Assembly: GCF_024138675.1 (NCBI RefSeq)
Contig: NZ_CP090959.1
Span: forward strand, 2,015,501-2,079,500
DNA length: 64,000 nt
From: Simiduia sp. 21SJ11W-1
GTDB lineage: Bacteria; Pseudomonadota; Gammaproteobacteria; Pseudomonadales; Cellvibrionaceae
Direction of reading: 5' to 3'
This document shows, piece by piece, positions 47,847 to 57,327 of this stretch. Both the position numbers and the translations under genes were made by a program. The stretch's first letter is position 1, and the number at the start of each line of letters is the position of its first letter. The notes beneath the pieces are model-generated. The model saw only the letters and a list, made by a program, of their open reading frames with translations. It was not told where the DNA came from and did no database searches.

Positions 47847-48521
47847 TCAGTCGCTCACCATACCCCCTGCAACCAAAGCGTCTGCCCGCTCAGACCAGCC
47901 CATAAAATCTGCAAAGCTATCTGCCAGCAACTCAGGCTTATAGGGGGTTAACTGCGCGGGACTATGGGCACCGTAGGTTACCGCCACCCGACGCATGCCC
48001 GCCGCTTGGGCCATGGCCATATCGTAGGTGGTGTCACCCACCATCACAGCAGCCTCACCGGGCACCCCAAAATAGGAAAGCAGCTCGTGGAGCATTTTAG
48101 GGTCGGGCTTGCCGGCTGTTTCATCGGCGCAGCGAGTGGCATCAAAAAAATCAGTCATACCCAGATTAGCCAGCACTCTATCAAGGCCGCGACGGCTCTT
48201 GCCGGTTGCCACCGCAAGCTTCAGCCCGCGCTCACGCAACGACTGCAAGCCCGCCTCTACTCCACAAAAAAACTCAGACGGCGTGGCATCTGCTGCAACA
48301 AAGGCATCCACATAGGCGCGCGTCAGGCGGGTGCGCTCAGCCACGCTCACTGTGGGGTAAAGCCGGTGCAAGGCTTCCTCCAGCGCCAAGCCAATAATCT
48401 GCTGCACCTCAATGGCTGGCAGCACCGGCAAGCCCGTTGCACGGGCCGCAGCCTGCACGCACCGCACGATCTTGCCCGTTGAATCGCTTAGAGTGCCATC
48501 CCAATCAAAAATCACTAACAC
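47847..48521 (-). CDS. HAD-superfamily phosphatase, phosphoglycolate-phosphatase-like
   Basis: A 224-residue HAD subclass IA hydrolase. Motif I FDWDGTLSDSTGK at residues 4-16 (nucleophile Asp), motif II in AVATGKS, motif III with Lys in GKPDPKML, motif IV GDTTYDMAMA. GTG start at 48521 overlaps the rluC stop and has GGAGG seven bases upstream, so it is coupled to rluC. The rluC-HAD pair is conserved in pseudomonads. Substrate unknown. Confidence 0.9.
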   Translation of the reverse strand: MLVIFDWDGTLSDSTGKIVRCVQAAARATGLPVLPAIEVQQIIGLALEEALHRLYPTVSVAERTRLTRAYVDAFVAADATPSEFFCGVEAGLQSLRERGLKLAVATGKSRRGLDRVLANLGMTDFFDATRCADETAGKPDPKMLHELLSYFGVPGEAAVMVGDTTYDMAMAQAAGMRRVAVTYGAHSPAQLTPYKPELLADSFADFMGWSERADALVAGGMVSD

Positions 48522-49477
48522 CCTAAGGCCTCCACCAGTTGCTGCATATCCTCAGGCATGGGTGCGGCCAGAGTCATTGGCCGCTCGTCTTCGGGGTGTA
48601 AAAACTCAAGCCGTGCCGCATGCAGGCACAACCGGCGCAAGCCTTGCGCCTTTAATTTGGCGTTTACCCCGTCATCGCCGTACTTGCCATCACCCAGCAG
48701 GGGGCAGCCCACAATACGTGCGTGCACGCGTATTTGGTGCGTGCGGCCGGTAACAGGCATCGCCTCCACCCAACTGGCACCGCGTAAAAGCGCCAAGACC
48801 TTAAACAGGGTTTTACTGGGTTTACCCTCCGCCGACACGCGCACTATGCGATCCCCATTGGCAAGCTCTGTGCGCAGCAGTGGCTCATCAACCGCCTTGC
48901 GCGCAGCCGGCCACTGCCCATCAACCAGCGCCCAATAGGTTTTCTTGATGCCGGCAAGGGTCATATTTTCAGACTTCTCCCGAAACTGCGCCTGCAGCAT
49001 CTTGAGCGAGGTGCGTTTTTTGGCCACCAACACAATGCCGCTGGTTTCCCGATCAATGCGGTGTACCAACTCCAGAAACTTGCACTCGGGGCGCATCTGG
49101 CGCAGCGCCTCAATCAGCCCTACCTGCACACCACTGCCCCCGTGCACCGCAAGGCCCGGCGGCTTGTTTACCGCGAGCATCAATGCATCCTCAAACAAAA
49201 TGGCCGCCTCAAGCCTGGCCGCAAGCTCTGGCCCAACGGGCACCTGGTCGCCCGCCTCGGCCAAGCGAATGGGCGGCACGCGCACCGAGTCGCCCGCGCA
49301 CACCTTGTACTCGGGTTTTACCCGACCTTTGTTAACGCGCACCTCACCCTTACGCAACAGGCGATAAATACGTGATTTGGGCACCCCTTTCAGGCGTGCA
49401 AGCAGAAAATTATCTATGCGCTGGCCAGCATAATCCGGCTCTACGGTAAAAAACTGGACCTGATGAAACTCGGCCAT
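48515..49477 (-). CDS. rluC: 23S rRNA pseudouridine synthase RluC
   Basis: A 320-residue enzyme modifying U955, U2504 and U2580 of 23S rRNA. N-terminal S4 domain (RIDNFLLARLKGVPKSRIYRLLRKGEVRVNKGR), catalytic Asp in VHRIDRETSGIVLVAKK, and VTGRTHQIRVHARIVGCPLLGDGKYG. ATG at 49477 is spaced better to GGA than the one at 49483. Divergent from rne as in E. coli. Confidence 0.94.
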   Translation of the reverse strand: MAEFHQVQFFTVEPDYAGQRIDNFLLARLKGVPKSRIYRLLRKGEVRVNKGRVKPEYKVCAGDSVRVPPIRLAEAGDQVPVGPELAARLEAAILFEDALMLAVNKPPGLAVHGGSGVQVGLIEALRQMRPECKFLELVHRIDRETSGIVLVAKKRTSLKMLQAQFREKSENMTLAGIKKTYWALVDGQWPAARKAVDEPLLRTELANGDRIVRVSAEGKPSKTLFKVLALLRGASWVEAMPVTGRTHQIRVHARIVGCPLLGDGKYGDDGVNAKLKAQGLRRLCLHAARLEFLHPEDERPMTLAAPMPEDMQQLVEALGC

Positions 49478-50180
49478 AATCATTCCAAGGGCTCTAAAGC
49501 CCGCATTCTAGCACCCCAAAACCGCTTTTTTCTTTCTAATTGAAGGGGTTAGGGAATACTGCTATAGTTCAGCCCGCTGACTGGGCTGGTTTCCGGACAT
49601 TGCGTTAAGGCAAGTCGCGAGGAAATACCGCCAATCAGCCAGTTGACCGCTGGTACAGTTGTACGCGTCTGACCCGAGGTGGGCAGCCGGTACACGGCCC
49701 CGGAACGCTGATTTAGACCCAATAGCGGTAGCTGGCGTCAGAGCATAAGCCGACCCCATTTACCACAGTGACAATTGCGCACAATGACTGCTGCAGTGCA
49801 CTGAAAAGACTGTTTTTAAAACTCGAACAAAAGCCACTACCAGCAAGGGACGGCCAAAAGCTCACTCACGGTAGCGACAAGCACAATTTGTCTCTAGCCC
49901 TGAACGCACCTCCCCTAGTTATGTACCCTGGTAGCGCCAGCAACCGAACTGGCAGACCGTTAAATGCAAACAAACTGAGTTTTTGATGATATTTGGCACC
50001 CACAGCAACCCACATAACAGCAGCGCGCGGCCTTTTGGCACTACGCACGCCCGCTTGTTGCGGCCAGTATCAACCGCCGACTTTGCGAGCCAATTCAGGT
50101 AGCGCAAGGGTTTATAGGCGGCCAGACAGCTTTACAGCACACAACGCACCATTGCTGCGCCCTGAATAAACAGGCACAGC
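49478..50180 (+). promoter_or_regulatory. Long untranslated region upstream of rne (probable RNase E leader)
   Basis: About 700 bp with no gene I can support. Divergent rluC and rne promoters must lie here. Short inverted repeats occur around 49660-49745 (CTGAC near 49668 pairing with GTCAG near 49737) and a GTAC-loop-GTAC element near 49653. E. coli rne has a 361-nt structured 5' leader that RNase E binds for autoregulation, and an rne-II motif is known in Pseudomonadaceae; this region could serve the same role, but I cannot fold it. Confidence 0.45.
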
Positions 50181-53117
50181 ATGAAAAGAATGCTCATCAA
50201 TGCAACTCAACCCGAAGAGTTGCGTGTTGCCCTCGTCGATGGCCAATGGCTCTACGACCTGGATATCGAAAATCGCAATCGCGAACAGAAAAAAGCCAAC
50301 ATCTACAAGGGTAAAATTACCCGCATCGAGCCCAGCCTTGAAGCCGCGTTCGTGGATTACGGCGCCGAGCGTCACGGCTTTTTACCCCTCAAAGAAATTT
50401 CACGCGAATACTTCAATAAGTCCCCAAAGGATGTTGATGGCCGCGTAAAAATTAAAGACGTTCTGAAAGAAGGCCAAGAGGTCATTATTCAGGTAGATAA
50501 AGAAGAGCGCGGCAACAAAGGCGCCGCCCTCACCACCTTTATCAGCCTGGCCGGGCGCTACCTGGTTCTTATGCCGAACAACCCCCGCGCCGGCGGCATT
50601 TCACGCCGCATTGAAGGCGAAGAGCGCGCCGAACTGCGCGACGCCCTGAGCGACATCCAAATTCCACAAGGCATGGGCATCATCGTGCGCACCGCCGGCA
50701 TTGGCCGCAGCTCGGAAGAGTTGCAGTGGGACATGGACTACCTGCTGCGCCAGTGGGACGCCATCAAAACCGAGGCCGACAGCTCCAAAGCGCCACACTT
50801 TCTGTTCCAGGAAAGCAACGTCATCATTCGCGCCATTCGCGACTACCTGCGCCAGGATGTTGGCGAGGTAATTGTCGATAACCAAGATGCCTTCAACCTG
50901 GCGTGTGCGTTTATCCAGCAGGTAATGCCGAACTACCAGAGCAAGATCAAGCTCTATGAAGACGACATCCCGCTGTTTAATCGCTACCAGATTGAAAGCC
51001 AGATCGAAACCGCCTTCGAGCGCGAAGTAAAACTGCCGTCGGGCGGCTCGATTGTTATCGACCCAACCGAAGCGCTGGTATCTATTGACATCAACTCCTC
51101 GCGCGCCACCAAAGGCGGCGACATTGAAGAAACCGCCCTGCAAACCAACCTTGAAGCCGCAACGGAAATCGCACGCCAGCTGCGCCTGCGCGACATCGGC
51201 GGGCTGGTTGTAATCGATTTCATCGACATGCAAGCGGCCAAGAACCAGCGCGAAGTGGAAAACCGCATCCGCGAAGCCCTTGAAATGGATCGCGCGCGGG
51301 TACAGGTTGGCCGCATTTCACGCTTCGGTCTGCTTGAGATGTCGCGCCAACGCTTGCGCCCTTCGCTGGAAGAGACCATGTCGAAGGTGTGCCCGCGCTG
51401 CTCAGGCCAAGGCACCATTCGCAGCACCAAGTCACTGGCACTTTCTATTCTTCGCCTGGTTGAGGAAGAAGCACAGAAAGAGCGCAGCGCTGAAATTCGC
51501 GCCATTGCACCTGTGTCGGTTGCCACCTACCTGCTCAATGAAAAGCGCAAAACCATCAGCAAAATTGAAGCGCGCAACAACATTCGCGTGTTGATTGTGC
51601 CAAAACCCGAGCTGCAAACGCCGCACTTTGAAGTACAGCGCCTGCGCGATGACGACGAAGGCACACTGGAAACCAGCTACAAGATTTCTTCACCGGCAGA
51701 ACTCGTTGAAGCCGATCAGGAAATGAATGCAGCACCCAAGCCCGTTGCGCGCGCCGCAGTACAGCAGGTACCGCCAACACAACCTGCGCCCACGCCAACA
51801 CCCGAGGCTAAGCCCGGCATTATTGCCCAGTGGATTGCCGCAATTTTGGTGCTGTTTGCCCCCAAGCCCAAACCCAAGAAAACCAGCAAAGGTGGCAACG
51901 ATCGTCGTCGCAATTCACGCAACCGCAACCAAGGTGGCAACCGCCGTCGTGGCCGCGGCCGCAACAACAACGATGATGCCGACGACAACAAGGTAGACAG
52001 CAAAACCGACAAATCAGAAAAACCTGATAACAAGCGCAACCAAAAAGCCGACGACAACGCCGAAGGCAACGAAGAGCAGCGCGGCAACCGTCGCCGTCGT
52101 CGTCGCCGTCGCGGTGGCAACAAAGACGACAATGAAAACACCACGCCAGAAACGCGTGATCAGAATGCAGAGGCTGAAGCCGCGCCGCAAGACGCGCAGG
52201 ACAACGGCACTGAAGACAGCAACGACGATCGCCCTGCACGCCGCCCGAACTCACGTCGTGGTCGCACCCAGGAACGTCGCCGCGGCCGCCGCTCAGACCA
52301 GCTGGAAAAGCACGAGAAGAGCAACGAAACCGATGCTGAAAACGCAGATGGCCAAGCGAGTGATCAGGCTGACGCTGGCAATGAGAAACCTGTAAAGGCC
52401 GAACGCCAACCCAAAGCGCAGGCACAGGAATCCAAACCCGCCCGCACCGAGGAAAGCGCCAAGGCCGCACCTGTAACAACTGAGGCCAGCGCCGAAGAAA
52501 AGCCCGCTGCACGACCGAAAGCTACCCAAGCCGCTGAAAGTGAAACGGCTGAAGTGGCCTCGGCAAGCACCGAGCCTTCAACAAATGTAGAGCCCTCAGC
52601 CAATGTAGAGCCCTCAGCCAGTGAAGAGCCCTCTGCTAGCCAAGAGCCCTCAGCCAATGTAGAGCCCTCAGCCAATGTAGAGCCCTTAGCCAGTGAAGAG
52701 CCTTCAGCTAATGAAGAGCCCTCAGCTGCTGAAAAAGCTTCCAGTGAACAAGCACCTGTGGCTGATACAGAAGACGCAGCACCGGAGAAACCCGCTGCCG
52801 CAAGTGACACGCCAGATGCCGGCACAGTTGCAGACGCAGCCCCGGCCACTGAGCCGCACACGCCAACTGCAGAGGCAACGCCCAAGCAGGAAGCGCCAAG
52901 CCAGCCTGCTTCTGCCGAGTATGTGCGCCCAAGTAACGACCCACGCAAGAACCCGAAGCCTGTGGGTCAGGTGATGGTTACTACCGAAACCCGGCAAAAA
53001 CCCCAGGGTCGCCCACTTAACACTGCCACCCCGGCAGCCATAGAGCGCGCACCCAAGGCAATTGCCCGCCCGGCTAACGATCCGCGCAACAAGCGCACAA
53101 CGGATGCGGACGCATAA
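50181..53117 (+). CDS. rne: Ribonuclease E
   Basis: A 978-residue endoribonuclease that starts most mRNA decay and processes rRNA and tRNA. The N-terminal catalytic half has an S1 domain (about 35-120), 5' sensor, and the DNase I-like site with Asp in [14 protein letters not shown] and [11 protein letters not shown]. The Zn-link CPRCSGQG is near 404. The C-terminal half (after about 510) is low-complexity with arginine-rich RNA-binding blocks (RRRRRRRR at about 635 and RRRGRR near 700), and a nine-copy hexapeptide repeat at about 799-852. It ends in [28 protein letters not shown], likely a partner-binding microdomain. Confidence 0.97.
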   Translation: MKRMLINATQPEELRVALVDGQWLYDLDIENRNREQKKANIYKGKITRIEPSLEAAFVDYGAERHGFLPLKEISREYFNKSPKDVDGRVKIKDVLKEGQEVIIQVDKEERGNKGAALTTFISLAGRYLVLMPNNPRAGGISRRIEGEERAELRDALSDIQIPQGMGIIVRTAGIGRSSEELQWDMDYLLRQWDAIKTEADSSKAPHFLFQESNVIIRAIRDYLRQDVGEVIVDNQDAFNLACAFIQQVMPNYQSKIKLYEDDIPLFNRYQIESQIETAFEREVKLPSGGSIVIDPTEALVSIDINSSRATKGGDIEETALQTNLEAATEIARQLRLRDIGGLVVIDFIDMQAAKNQREVENRIREALEMDRARVQVGRISRFGLLEMSRQRLRPSLEETMSKVCPRCSGQGTIRSTKSLALSILRLVEEEAQKERSAEIRAIAPVSVATYLLNEKRKTISKIEARNNIRVLIVPKPELQTPHFEVQRLRDDDEGTLETSYKISSPAELVEADQEMNAAPKPVARAAVQQVPPTQPAPTPTPEAKPGIIAQWIAAILVLFAPKPKPKKTSKGGNDRRRNSRNRNQGGNRRRGRGRNNNDDADDNKVDSKTDKSEKPDNKRNQKADDNAEGNEEQRGNRRRRRRRRGGNKDDNENTTPETRDQNAEAEAAPQDAQDNGTEDSNDDRPARRPNSRRGRTQERRRGRRSDQLEKHEKSNETDAENADGQASDQADAGNEKPVKAERQPKAQAQESKPARTEESAKAAPVTTEASAEEKPAARPKATQAAESETAEVASASTEPSTNVEPSANVEPSASEEPSASQEPSANVEPSANVEPLASEEPSANEEPSAAEKASSEQAPVADTEDAAPEKPAAASDTPDAGTVADAAPATEPHTPTAEATPKQEAPSQPASAEYVRPSNDPRKNPKPVGQVMVTTETRQKPQGRPLNTATPAAIERAPKAIARPANDPRNKRTTDADA
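52575..52736 (+). repeat. 18-bp minisatellite inside rne (PSANVE-type repeats)
   Basis: Nine in-frame copies of an 18-bp unit encode [54 protein letters not shown]. They lie in the disordered tail of RNase E. Some neighbouring copies are identical in DNA (for example the repeated GCCAATGTAGAGCCCTCA), suggesting recent slippage. Confidence 0.95.
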
Positions 53118-53135
53118 GTCACTTTAAGCAACACC

Positions 53136-53163
53136 AAAGGCCGGCATTTGCCGGCCTTTTTTT
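53136..53163 (+). terminator. Terminator after rne
   Basis: A perfect 10-bp stem (53136-53145 with 53150-53159, loop ATTT) followed by a run of T lies 18 bp after the rne stop. Strong Rho-independent terminator. Confidence 0.92.
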
Positions 53164-53233
53164 ATGCCCGAGCACAAACCACTGAGCAATAATTGTACGA
53201 ACAAAAAATTTAGAAAAAATAGGCACTTACAGC

Positions 53234-53261
53234 TTGCCAAGATGAGCTGCCTCTGTATAAT
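53234..53261 (+). promoter_or_regulatory. Sigma-70 promoter of tRNA-Ser
   Basis: TTGCCA (53234-53239) and a perfect TATAAT (53256-53261) are 16 bp apart, with the GC-rich discriminator CTGCGCC downstream. This is typical of stringently controlled stable-RNA promoters. It starts about 14 bp before the tRNA. Confidence 0.8.
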
Positions 53262-53274
53262 CTGCGCCTGCTAC

Positions 53275-53362
53275 GGAAGGGTGGCAGAGTGGTCGAATGC
53301 ACCGGTCTTGAAAACCGGCGATGTGCGAGCATCCGAGGGTTCAAATCCCTCCCCTTCCGCCA
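53275..53362 (+). tRNA. tRNA-Ser (anticodon UGA)
   Basis: An 88-nt class II tRNA with encoded CCA. Acceptor GGAAGGG pairs with CCCTTCC, discriminator G. The anticodon TGA (53309-53311) is within the loop CTTGAAA. The variable arm is GATGTGCGAGCATC, forming a hairpin, and the T arm contains GGTTCAAATCC. Reads UCA/UCG codons. A sigma-70 promoter is immediately upstream. Confidence 0.97.
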
Positions 53363-53545
53363 TTTTCCCCCTCGTCGTTCAGACACCCCAAACCCCACAA
53401 AGAACCTTAAAACTTTTGGCCCCTACTGCGGTCTAAAGTACGGAAATCTACGTAAAACCCAGTGCCTAAAAGTCCCTATTTCGCTTGCTTTTGAAGGCGT
53501 TGTTTGTAAGATACAACCAGAATTTACCCAATCACGGAGAAGGTT

Positions 53546-54232
53546 ATGCAAGAGCTTTATAACCAAACATCGGCTACCGCAACGCGCAGTGCCGAGGTTA
53601 GCAAGGTGCTGCGCAATACGTACATGCTGCTGGCAATCACCATGGCGGTGAGCGCTGTTTGTGCAGCCCTGTCTATCGCTATCGGCCTTGGCCGCGGCAC
53701 AGCGTTGATGATGTCGCTGGGCGCACTGGCGCTGGTATGGTTCGTTTTACCCCGCACTGCAAACTCATCTTCGGGCCTTTGGGTGGTATTCGGCTTTGTT
53801 GCGCTGCTAGGCGCAAGCTTAGGGCCAACACTTAGCTACTACCTGCAAATGCCCAACGGCAGCACAGTGGTTATGCAAGCGCTTGGCGGTACTGCACTGG
53901 TGTTCTTTGGCCTTTCGGGCTATGTGCTAACAACCGGTAAAGACTTCACCTTTATGGGTGGTTTTTTGTTCATCGGCTTGATCGTGGCCATCGTTGCCAT
54001 GCTCGCGCTGTTTGGCCTGAGCTTTTTTGGCATTCAGGTTTCCGGTGCACATCTGGCCATCAGTGCGGTGATTGTATTGCTGATGTCTGGCTTTATCTTG
54101 TACGACACCAGCCGCATTATCACCGGCGGTGAAACCAATTACATTCTGGCAACCGTTGCGCTGTACCTGAACATCTACAACCTGTTCACCAGCCTGCTGC
54201 ACCTGCTCGGCGCCTTTGGCGGCGACGACTAA
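53546..54232 (+). CDS. Bax inhibitor-1 / YccA family membrane protein
   Basis: A 228-residue protein with seven hydrophobic helices from about residue 25. MQELYNQTSATATRSAEVSKVLRNTY is followed by the BI-1 core LGGTALVFFGLSGYVLTTGKDF and SGFILYDTSRIITGGETNYILATVALYLNIYNLF, the YccA signature. YccA-type proteins modulate FtsH proteolysis. ATG with GGAGAAGG upstream. Its location after tRNA-Ser and before tusD is conserved in pseudomonads. Confidence 0.92.
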   Translation: MQELYNQTSATATRSAEVSKVLRNTYMLLAITMAVSAVCAALSIAIGLGRGTALMMSLGALALVWFVLPRTANSSSGLWVVFGFVALLGASLGPTLSYYLQMPNGSTVVMQALGGTALVFFGLSGYVLTTGKDFTFMGGFLFIGLIVAIVAMLALFGLSFFGIQVSGAHLAISAVIVLLMSGFILYDTSRIITGGETNYILATVALYLNIYNLFTSLLHLLGAFGGDD

Positions 54233-54251
54233 ACCCCGCATGCGCTAGAAT

Positions 54252-54274
54252 AAAGAGCCCCGCTGGGGCTCTTT
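54252..54274 (+). terminator. Terminator after BI-1 gene
   Basis: A perfect 10-bp stem (54252-54261 with 54265-54274, loop GCT), AGAGCCCC arms with a T run. It lies just before tusD, so the tus operon likely has its own promoter or depends on read-through. Confidence 0.85.
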
Positions 54275-54293
54275 TGCTTTGAGGGCACACCCA

Positions 54294-54680
54294 ATGAAAT
54301 ACGCCTTATTGATTGTTGCTGAACCTGCGAGTGCAGGTGAGCGCGGTGCACTCAATTTCGCACAGGCACTCATTAAGGCCGGCCATACCCTTGAACGGGT
54401 ATTTTTTTATGGCGCCGCAGTTGCAACTGCAAGCAGCTTGCAGCAACCCCCTCAAGGTGAAACACCGCTACAAAACCACTGGCAAGCGCTGGCACAAAAA
54501 CACCAAACGGAATTGATTGTGTGCATAGCAGCAGCCTTAAGGCGCGGCATAATTGATGCCCGTGAAGCGCAACGCTACAACCTCCCAGCGCACAACCTTG
54601 CAGAACATTTTTTATTGTCGGGCTTAGGCCAACTCGTTGAAGCAAGCGTTAGCGCTGATCGGCTGATAACTTTCGGATAA
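54294..54680 (+). CDS. tusD: Sulfurtransferase complex subunit TusD (DsrE family)
   Basis: A 128-residue subunit of the TusBCD heterohexamer passing sulfur from TusA to TusE for 2-thiouridine (mnm5s2U34) in tRNA. The active Cys is in ELIVCIAAALRRGI. MKYALLIVAEPASAGERGALNFAQAL is typical. ATG at 54294. First gene of tusDCBE. Confidence 0.93.
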   Translation: MKYALLIVAEPASAGERGALNFAQALIKAGHTLERVFFYGAAVATASSLQQPPQGETPLQNHWQALAQKHQTELIVCIAAALRRGIIDAREAQRYNLPAHNLAEHFLLSGLGQLVEASVSADRLITFG

Positions 54681-54683
54681 CCC

Positions 54684-55052
54684 ATGCAGCCACTCCCTAA
54701 GCTTAAGCATTTGCTGTTTATCTTTACCCACGCAGGCACCGCAGACTTTCGCGCGAAAGAAGGGGTAGATGCCCTGCTCGCAGCTGCAGCATTTGAACAA
54801 GACATCAGCGTGGTTTTTATGGCTGATGGCGTTTGGGCGCTACATTCCCACAACAACCCCGGCACTTTGGGTTTGCCTGCCATCAATAAACAACTGCCAG
54901 CACTCGAACTCTATGGCATAGACAAACTCTACGCACTGGGTGCCGACATGACACAAAGGGGAATTGCATGCGAGCTGGAAAATCTTCACTTGATTGATAG
55001 CCAACAGCTCACCGCACTGATTAGCGAAGCAAGCCAGGTGCTGAGATTTTAA
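54684..55052 (+). CDS. tusC: Sulfurtransferase complex subunit TusC (DsrF-like)
   Basis: A 122-residue DsrF-like subunit. HLLFIFTHAGTADFRAKEGVDALLAAAAFEQDISVVFMADGVW matches TusC; DKLYALGADMTQRGI follows. 3-bp gap from tusD and 1 bp from tusB, a tight operon. Structural or regulatory partner in TusBCD. Confidence 0.93.
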   Translation: MQPLPKLKHLLFIFTHAGTADFRAKEGVDALLAAAAFEQDISVVFMADGVWALHSHNNPGTLGLPAINKQLPALELYGIDKLYALGADMTQRGIACELENLHLIDSQQLTALISEASQVLRF

Positions 55053-55053
55053 G

Positions 55054-55335
55054 ATGAATGCATTGCACCTGCTTAATCGCACCCACGCACACCCGGCTTT
55101 CAACCAGTGCCTGTCTGCAGCCCCTGGCAATACAATATTGCTGATGGAAGACGCGGTTTACGAGCTGCAAGATGCCAACAGCCCCCTTTGGCGGCTCACC
55201 GGCACCCGCCTGCTGGCGCTTGAGCCAGACATCCTGGCCCGCGGTGTAACGCCTGCAAACGCCATAGAAAGCCTAAGCTATGACGACTTTGTTCTGCTTA
55301 CCACTCAACACTGCCCCATCGTTAGCTGGTATTGA
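55054..55335 (+). CDS. tusB: Sulfurtransferase complex subunit TusB (DsrH-like)
   Basis: A 93-residue DsrH-like protein. MNALHLLNRTHAHPAFNQCLSAA, LLMEDAVYELQDA and the C-terminal SYDDFVLLTTQHCPIVSWY (ending in the usual WY) identify TusB. Third gene of the operon, 3 bp before tusE. Confidence 0.92.
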   Translation: MNALHLLNRTHAHPAFNQCLSAAPGNTILLMEDAVYELQDANSPLWRLTGTRLLALEPDILARGVTPANAIESLSYDDFVLLTTQHCPIVSWY

Positions 55336-55338
55336 GCC

Positions 55339-55647
55339 ATGTACCCATTAGACAACGACGGCTTTCTAGCGAATCTGGAAGACTGGAGCGAAGACGCCGC
55401 CCTTTGGCTGGCGGCACAAGAAGGCATCACCCTGACAGATGCTCACTGGGAAGTACTGTACGCCCTGCGTGCATTCTATGCCCAGTACGATTTGGCACCC
55501 GCCATGCGCCCGCTGGTGAAGCACATAGGTAACTCGCTGGGGGCAGAGAAAGGCCGCAGCATATACCTCATGCAGTTATTTCCGGGTAGCCCGGCAAAAC
55601 TGGCGGCAAAAATCGCGGGCCTGCCAAGGCCCACCAACTGCCTTTAA
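55339..55647 (+). CDS. tusE: Sulfurtransferase TusE (DsrC family)
   Basis: A 102-residue sulfur acceptor that gives sulfur to MnmA. DWSEDAALWLAAQEGITLTDAHWEVLYALRAFYAQYD and LMQLFPGSPAKLAAKIAGLPRPTNCL have the conserved penultimate Cys. The second DsrC Cys is absent, as expected for TusE. The operon order D-C-B-E is complete. Ends one base before the convergent yjbQ gene. Confidence 0.94.
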   Translation: MYPLDNDGFLANLEDWSEDAALWLAAQEGITLTDAHWEVLYALRAFYAQYDLAPAMRPLVKHIGNSLGAEKGRSIYLMQLFPGSPAKLAAKIAGLPRPTNCL

Positions 55648-55648
55648 C

Positions 55649-56056
55649 CTACTCGCCCAAGTGAATCACTATTTCCCGCTGGTGGGCCCCGTGGCGGTGC
55701 TCCCACAGATAGATACCCTGCCAGGTGCCCAAGGCCAGCTCGCCCGCAATGATGGGCACTGAAAGGTTTACGGCCGTCAGCATTGATTTAATGTGTGCGG
55801 GCATGTCATCTGCACCCTCCAGCGTATGGGTATACAAAGGGTCATCCTCAGGCACCAGCCGATTTAACCAGGCCTCCAGATCCTGCTGTGCGGTGATATC
55901 GTAATTTTCCTGCACCAGCAAACTTGCCGATGTGTGGCGCACAAACAAGCTACACAACCCGGATTCCGGGCAGTGGCCGGCAATGGCGCTGCGCACCTGA
56001 TCGGTGATGCTGTGCAACCCCTGCCTGGGTGTCGCCACCGTTAATTGAATAATCAC
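55649..56056 (-). CDS. YjbQ-family protein (UPF0047, secondary thiamine-phosphate synthase-like)
   Basis: A 135-residue protein. VRHTSASLLVQENYD (HTSASL), EDDPLYTHTLEGADDMPAHIKSML and GTWQGIYLWEHRHGAHQREIVIHL are UPF0047 signatures. Some members have weak thiamine-phosphate synthase activity; real function uncertain. GTG at 56056 with GGAGG upstream. Convergent with tusE (1-bp gap). Confidence 0.92.
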   Translation of the reverse strand: MIIQLTVATPRQGLHSITDQVRSAIAGHCPESGLCSLFVRHTSASLLVQENYDITAQQDLEAWLNRLVPEDDPLYTHTLEGADDMPAHIKSMLTAVNLSVPIIAGELALGTWQGIYLWEHRHGAHQREIVIHLGE

Positions 56057-56232
56057 TGGGTACTACCTCCAAATCAACGCAGGTTCAGAGCCCCACTCAG
56101 GGCACTGAACCCATGCCATTTTACGCCGCCTGCACCTTTGAGCATAGCCAAAGCGCCGGGCCCGGAACGGCCACTATGGCGGGCAACTAAGCTATAATGG
56201 CTGGCTTTATTTTACAGGTTACAGGCAGGCGT

Positions 56233-57327
56233 ATGGCCATTCATCAGGTAGCACCCGAGCGCTACGAACAGCAACTAGGCGAAAAGCTCGCCACGCTAAA
56301 ACAACAATTTGCAGACCTCTCGCTGCCCAATATTGTTACCTACCACTCACCCGCCGAGCACTACCGCCAGCGAGCTGAATTCAAGATTTGGCAGCAAGAC
56401 GGCAAGGCAAGCTACGCCATGTATCAACCGGGGCAATACAAAACCCCCTTTGTGATAGACAGCTTCCCCGTGGGTTCAGTGCGCATTAACAGCCTAATGC
56501 CAACGCTGCTGAGCGCCGTTAACAACAGTGAAATATTGAGAAGGCGCCTGTTTCAAGTAGAGTTTTTAACCACTAAAAGTAATGATGCGCTCATCACACT
56601 CATCTACCACAAGCCCCTGGACGCACAGTGGGAAAAAGAGGCCCGCGCACTGCGGGACACGCTTGGGGTAGATATTATTGGCCGTTCGCGGCGCCAGAAA
56701 ATCCTGCTTGAGCGCGACTTTGTCATCGAAAAATTGCAAGTGGGCGAACAGCAATTTGAGTACAAGCAAATTGAAGGTGGCTTTAGCCAGCCCAATGCAG
56801 ACGTGTGTGAAAAAATGCTGGCATGGGCAGTCATGCACACACAAAACAGCCGTGGCGACTTGCTGGAGCTCTATTGCGGTAACGGTAATTTCACTGTGCC
56901 TTTAGCCCAGAACTTCAACAAAGTACTGGCCACTGAAATTTCCAAAACCTCAGTGCAGGCCGCCCACTATAATTTCGAAGCCAACAATGTAGACAATGTT
57001 GAAGTGGTGCGCATATCAAGCGAAGAATTTACCCAGGCCATAGACGGGATGCGGCCTTTTCGCCGGCTGGCGCACCTGGATTTAACAAGCTACGACTTCT
57101 CAACCATCTTTGTAGATCCACCCCGGGCGGGCCTGGATGACGACACCTTGGCCCTCACCAGCCGTTTTGAAACAATCGTGTATGTGTCGTGTAACCCAAG
57201 CACCTTACACGCCAACCTGAAAACCCTGAGCCAAACGCACTCCGTTGAGCACTTTGCGGTGTTTGACCAATTTCCCTATACGCATCACCTGGAATGCGGG
57301 GCTATTTTGCGGCGTCGCTCAAACTAA
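56233..57327 (+). CDS. trmA: tRNA (uracil-5-)-methyltransferase TrmA
   Basis: A 364-residue enzyme making m5U54 (T54) in tRNA (and U341 in tmRNA). AdoMet-binding DLLELYCGNGNFTVPLAQNF, the catalytic Cys in VYVSCNPSTL, Glu in THHLECG, and IFVDPPRAGLD. Length is like E. coli (366). ATG at 56233; a GTG 12 codons earlier is less likely. Convergent 26-bp overlap with the DUF2489 gene. Confidence 0.95.
   Translation: MAIHQVAPERYEQQLGEKLATLKQQFADLSLPNIVTYHSPAEHYRQRAEFKIWQQDGKASYAMYQPGQYKTPFVIDSFPVGSVRINSLMPTLLSAVNNSEILRRRLFQVEFLTTKSNDALITLIYHKPLDAQWEKEARALRDTLGVDIIGRSRRQKILLERDFVIEKLQVGEQQFEYKQIEGGFSQPNADVCEKMLAWAVMHTQNSRGDLLELYCGNGNFTVPLAQNFNKVLATEISKTSVQAAHYNFEANNVDNVEVVRISSEEFTQAIDGMRPFRRLAHLDLTSYDFSTIFVDPPRAGLDDDTLALTSRFETIVYVSCNPSTLHANLKTLSQTHSVEHFAVFDQFPYTHHLECGAILRRRSN

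Noticed and set aside
51716-52948. Long minus-strand frames opposite the rne tail
   Set aside because: Low-complexity shadows of the arginine-rich and PSANVE repeat regions.
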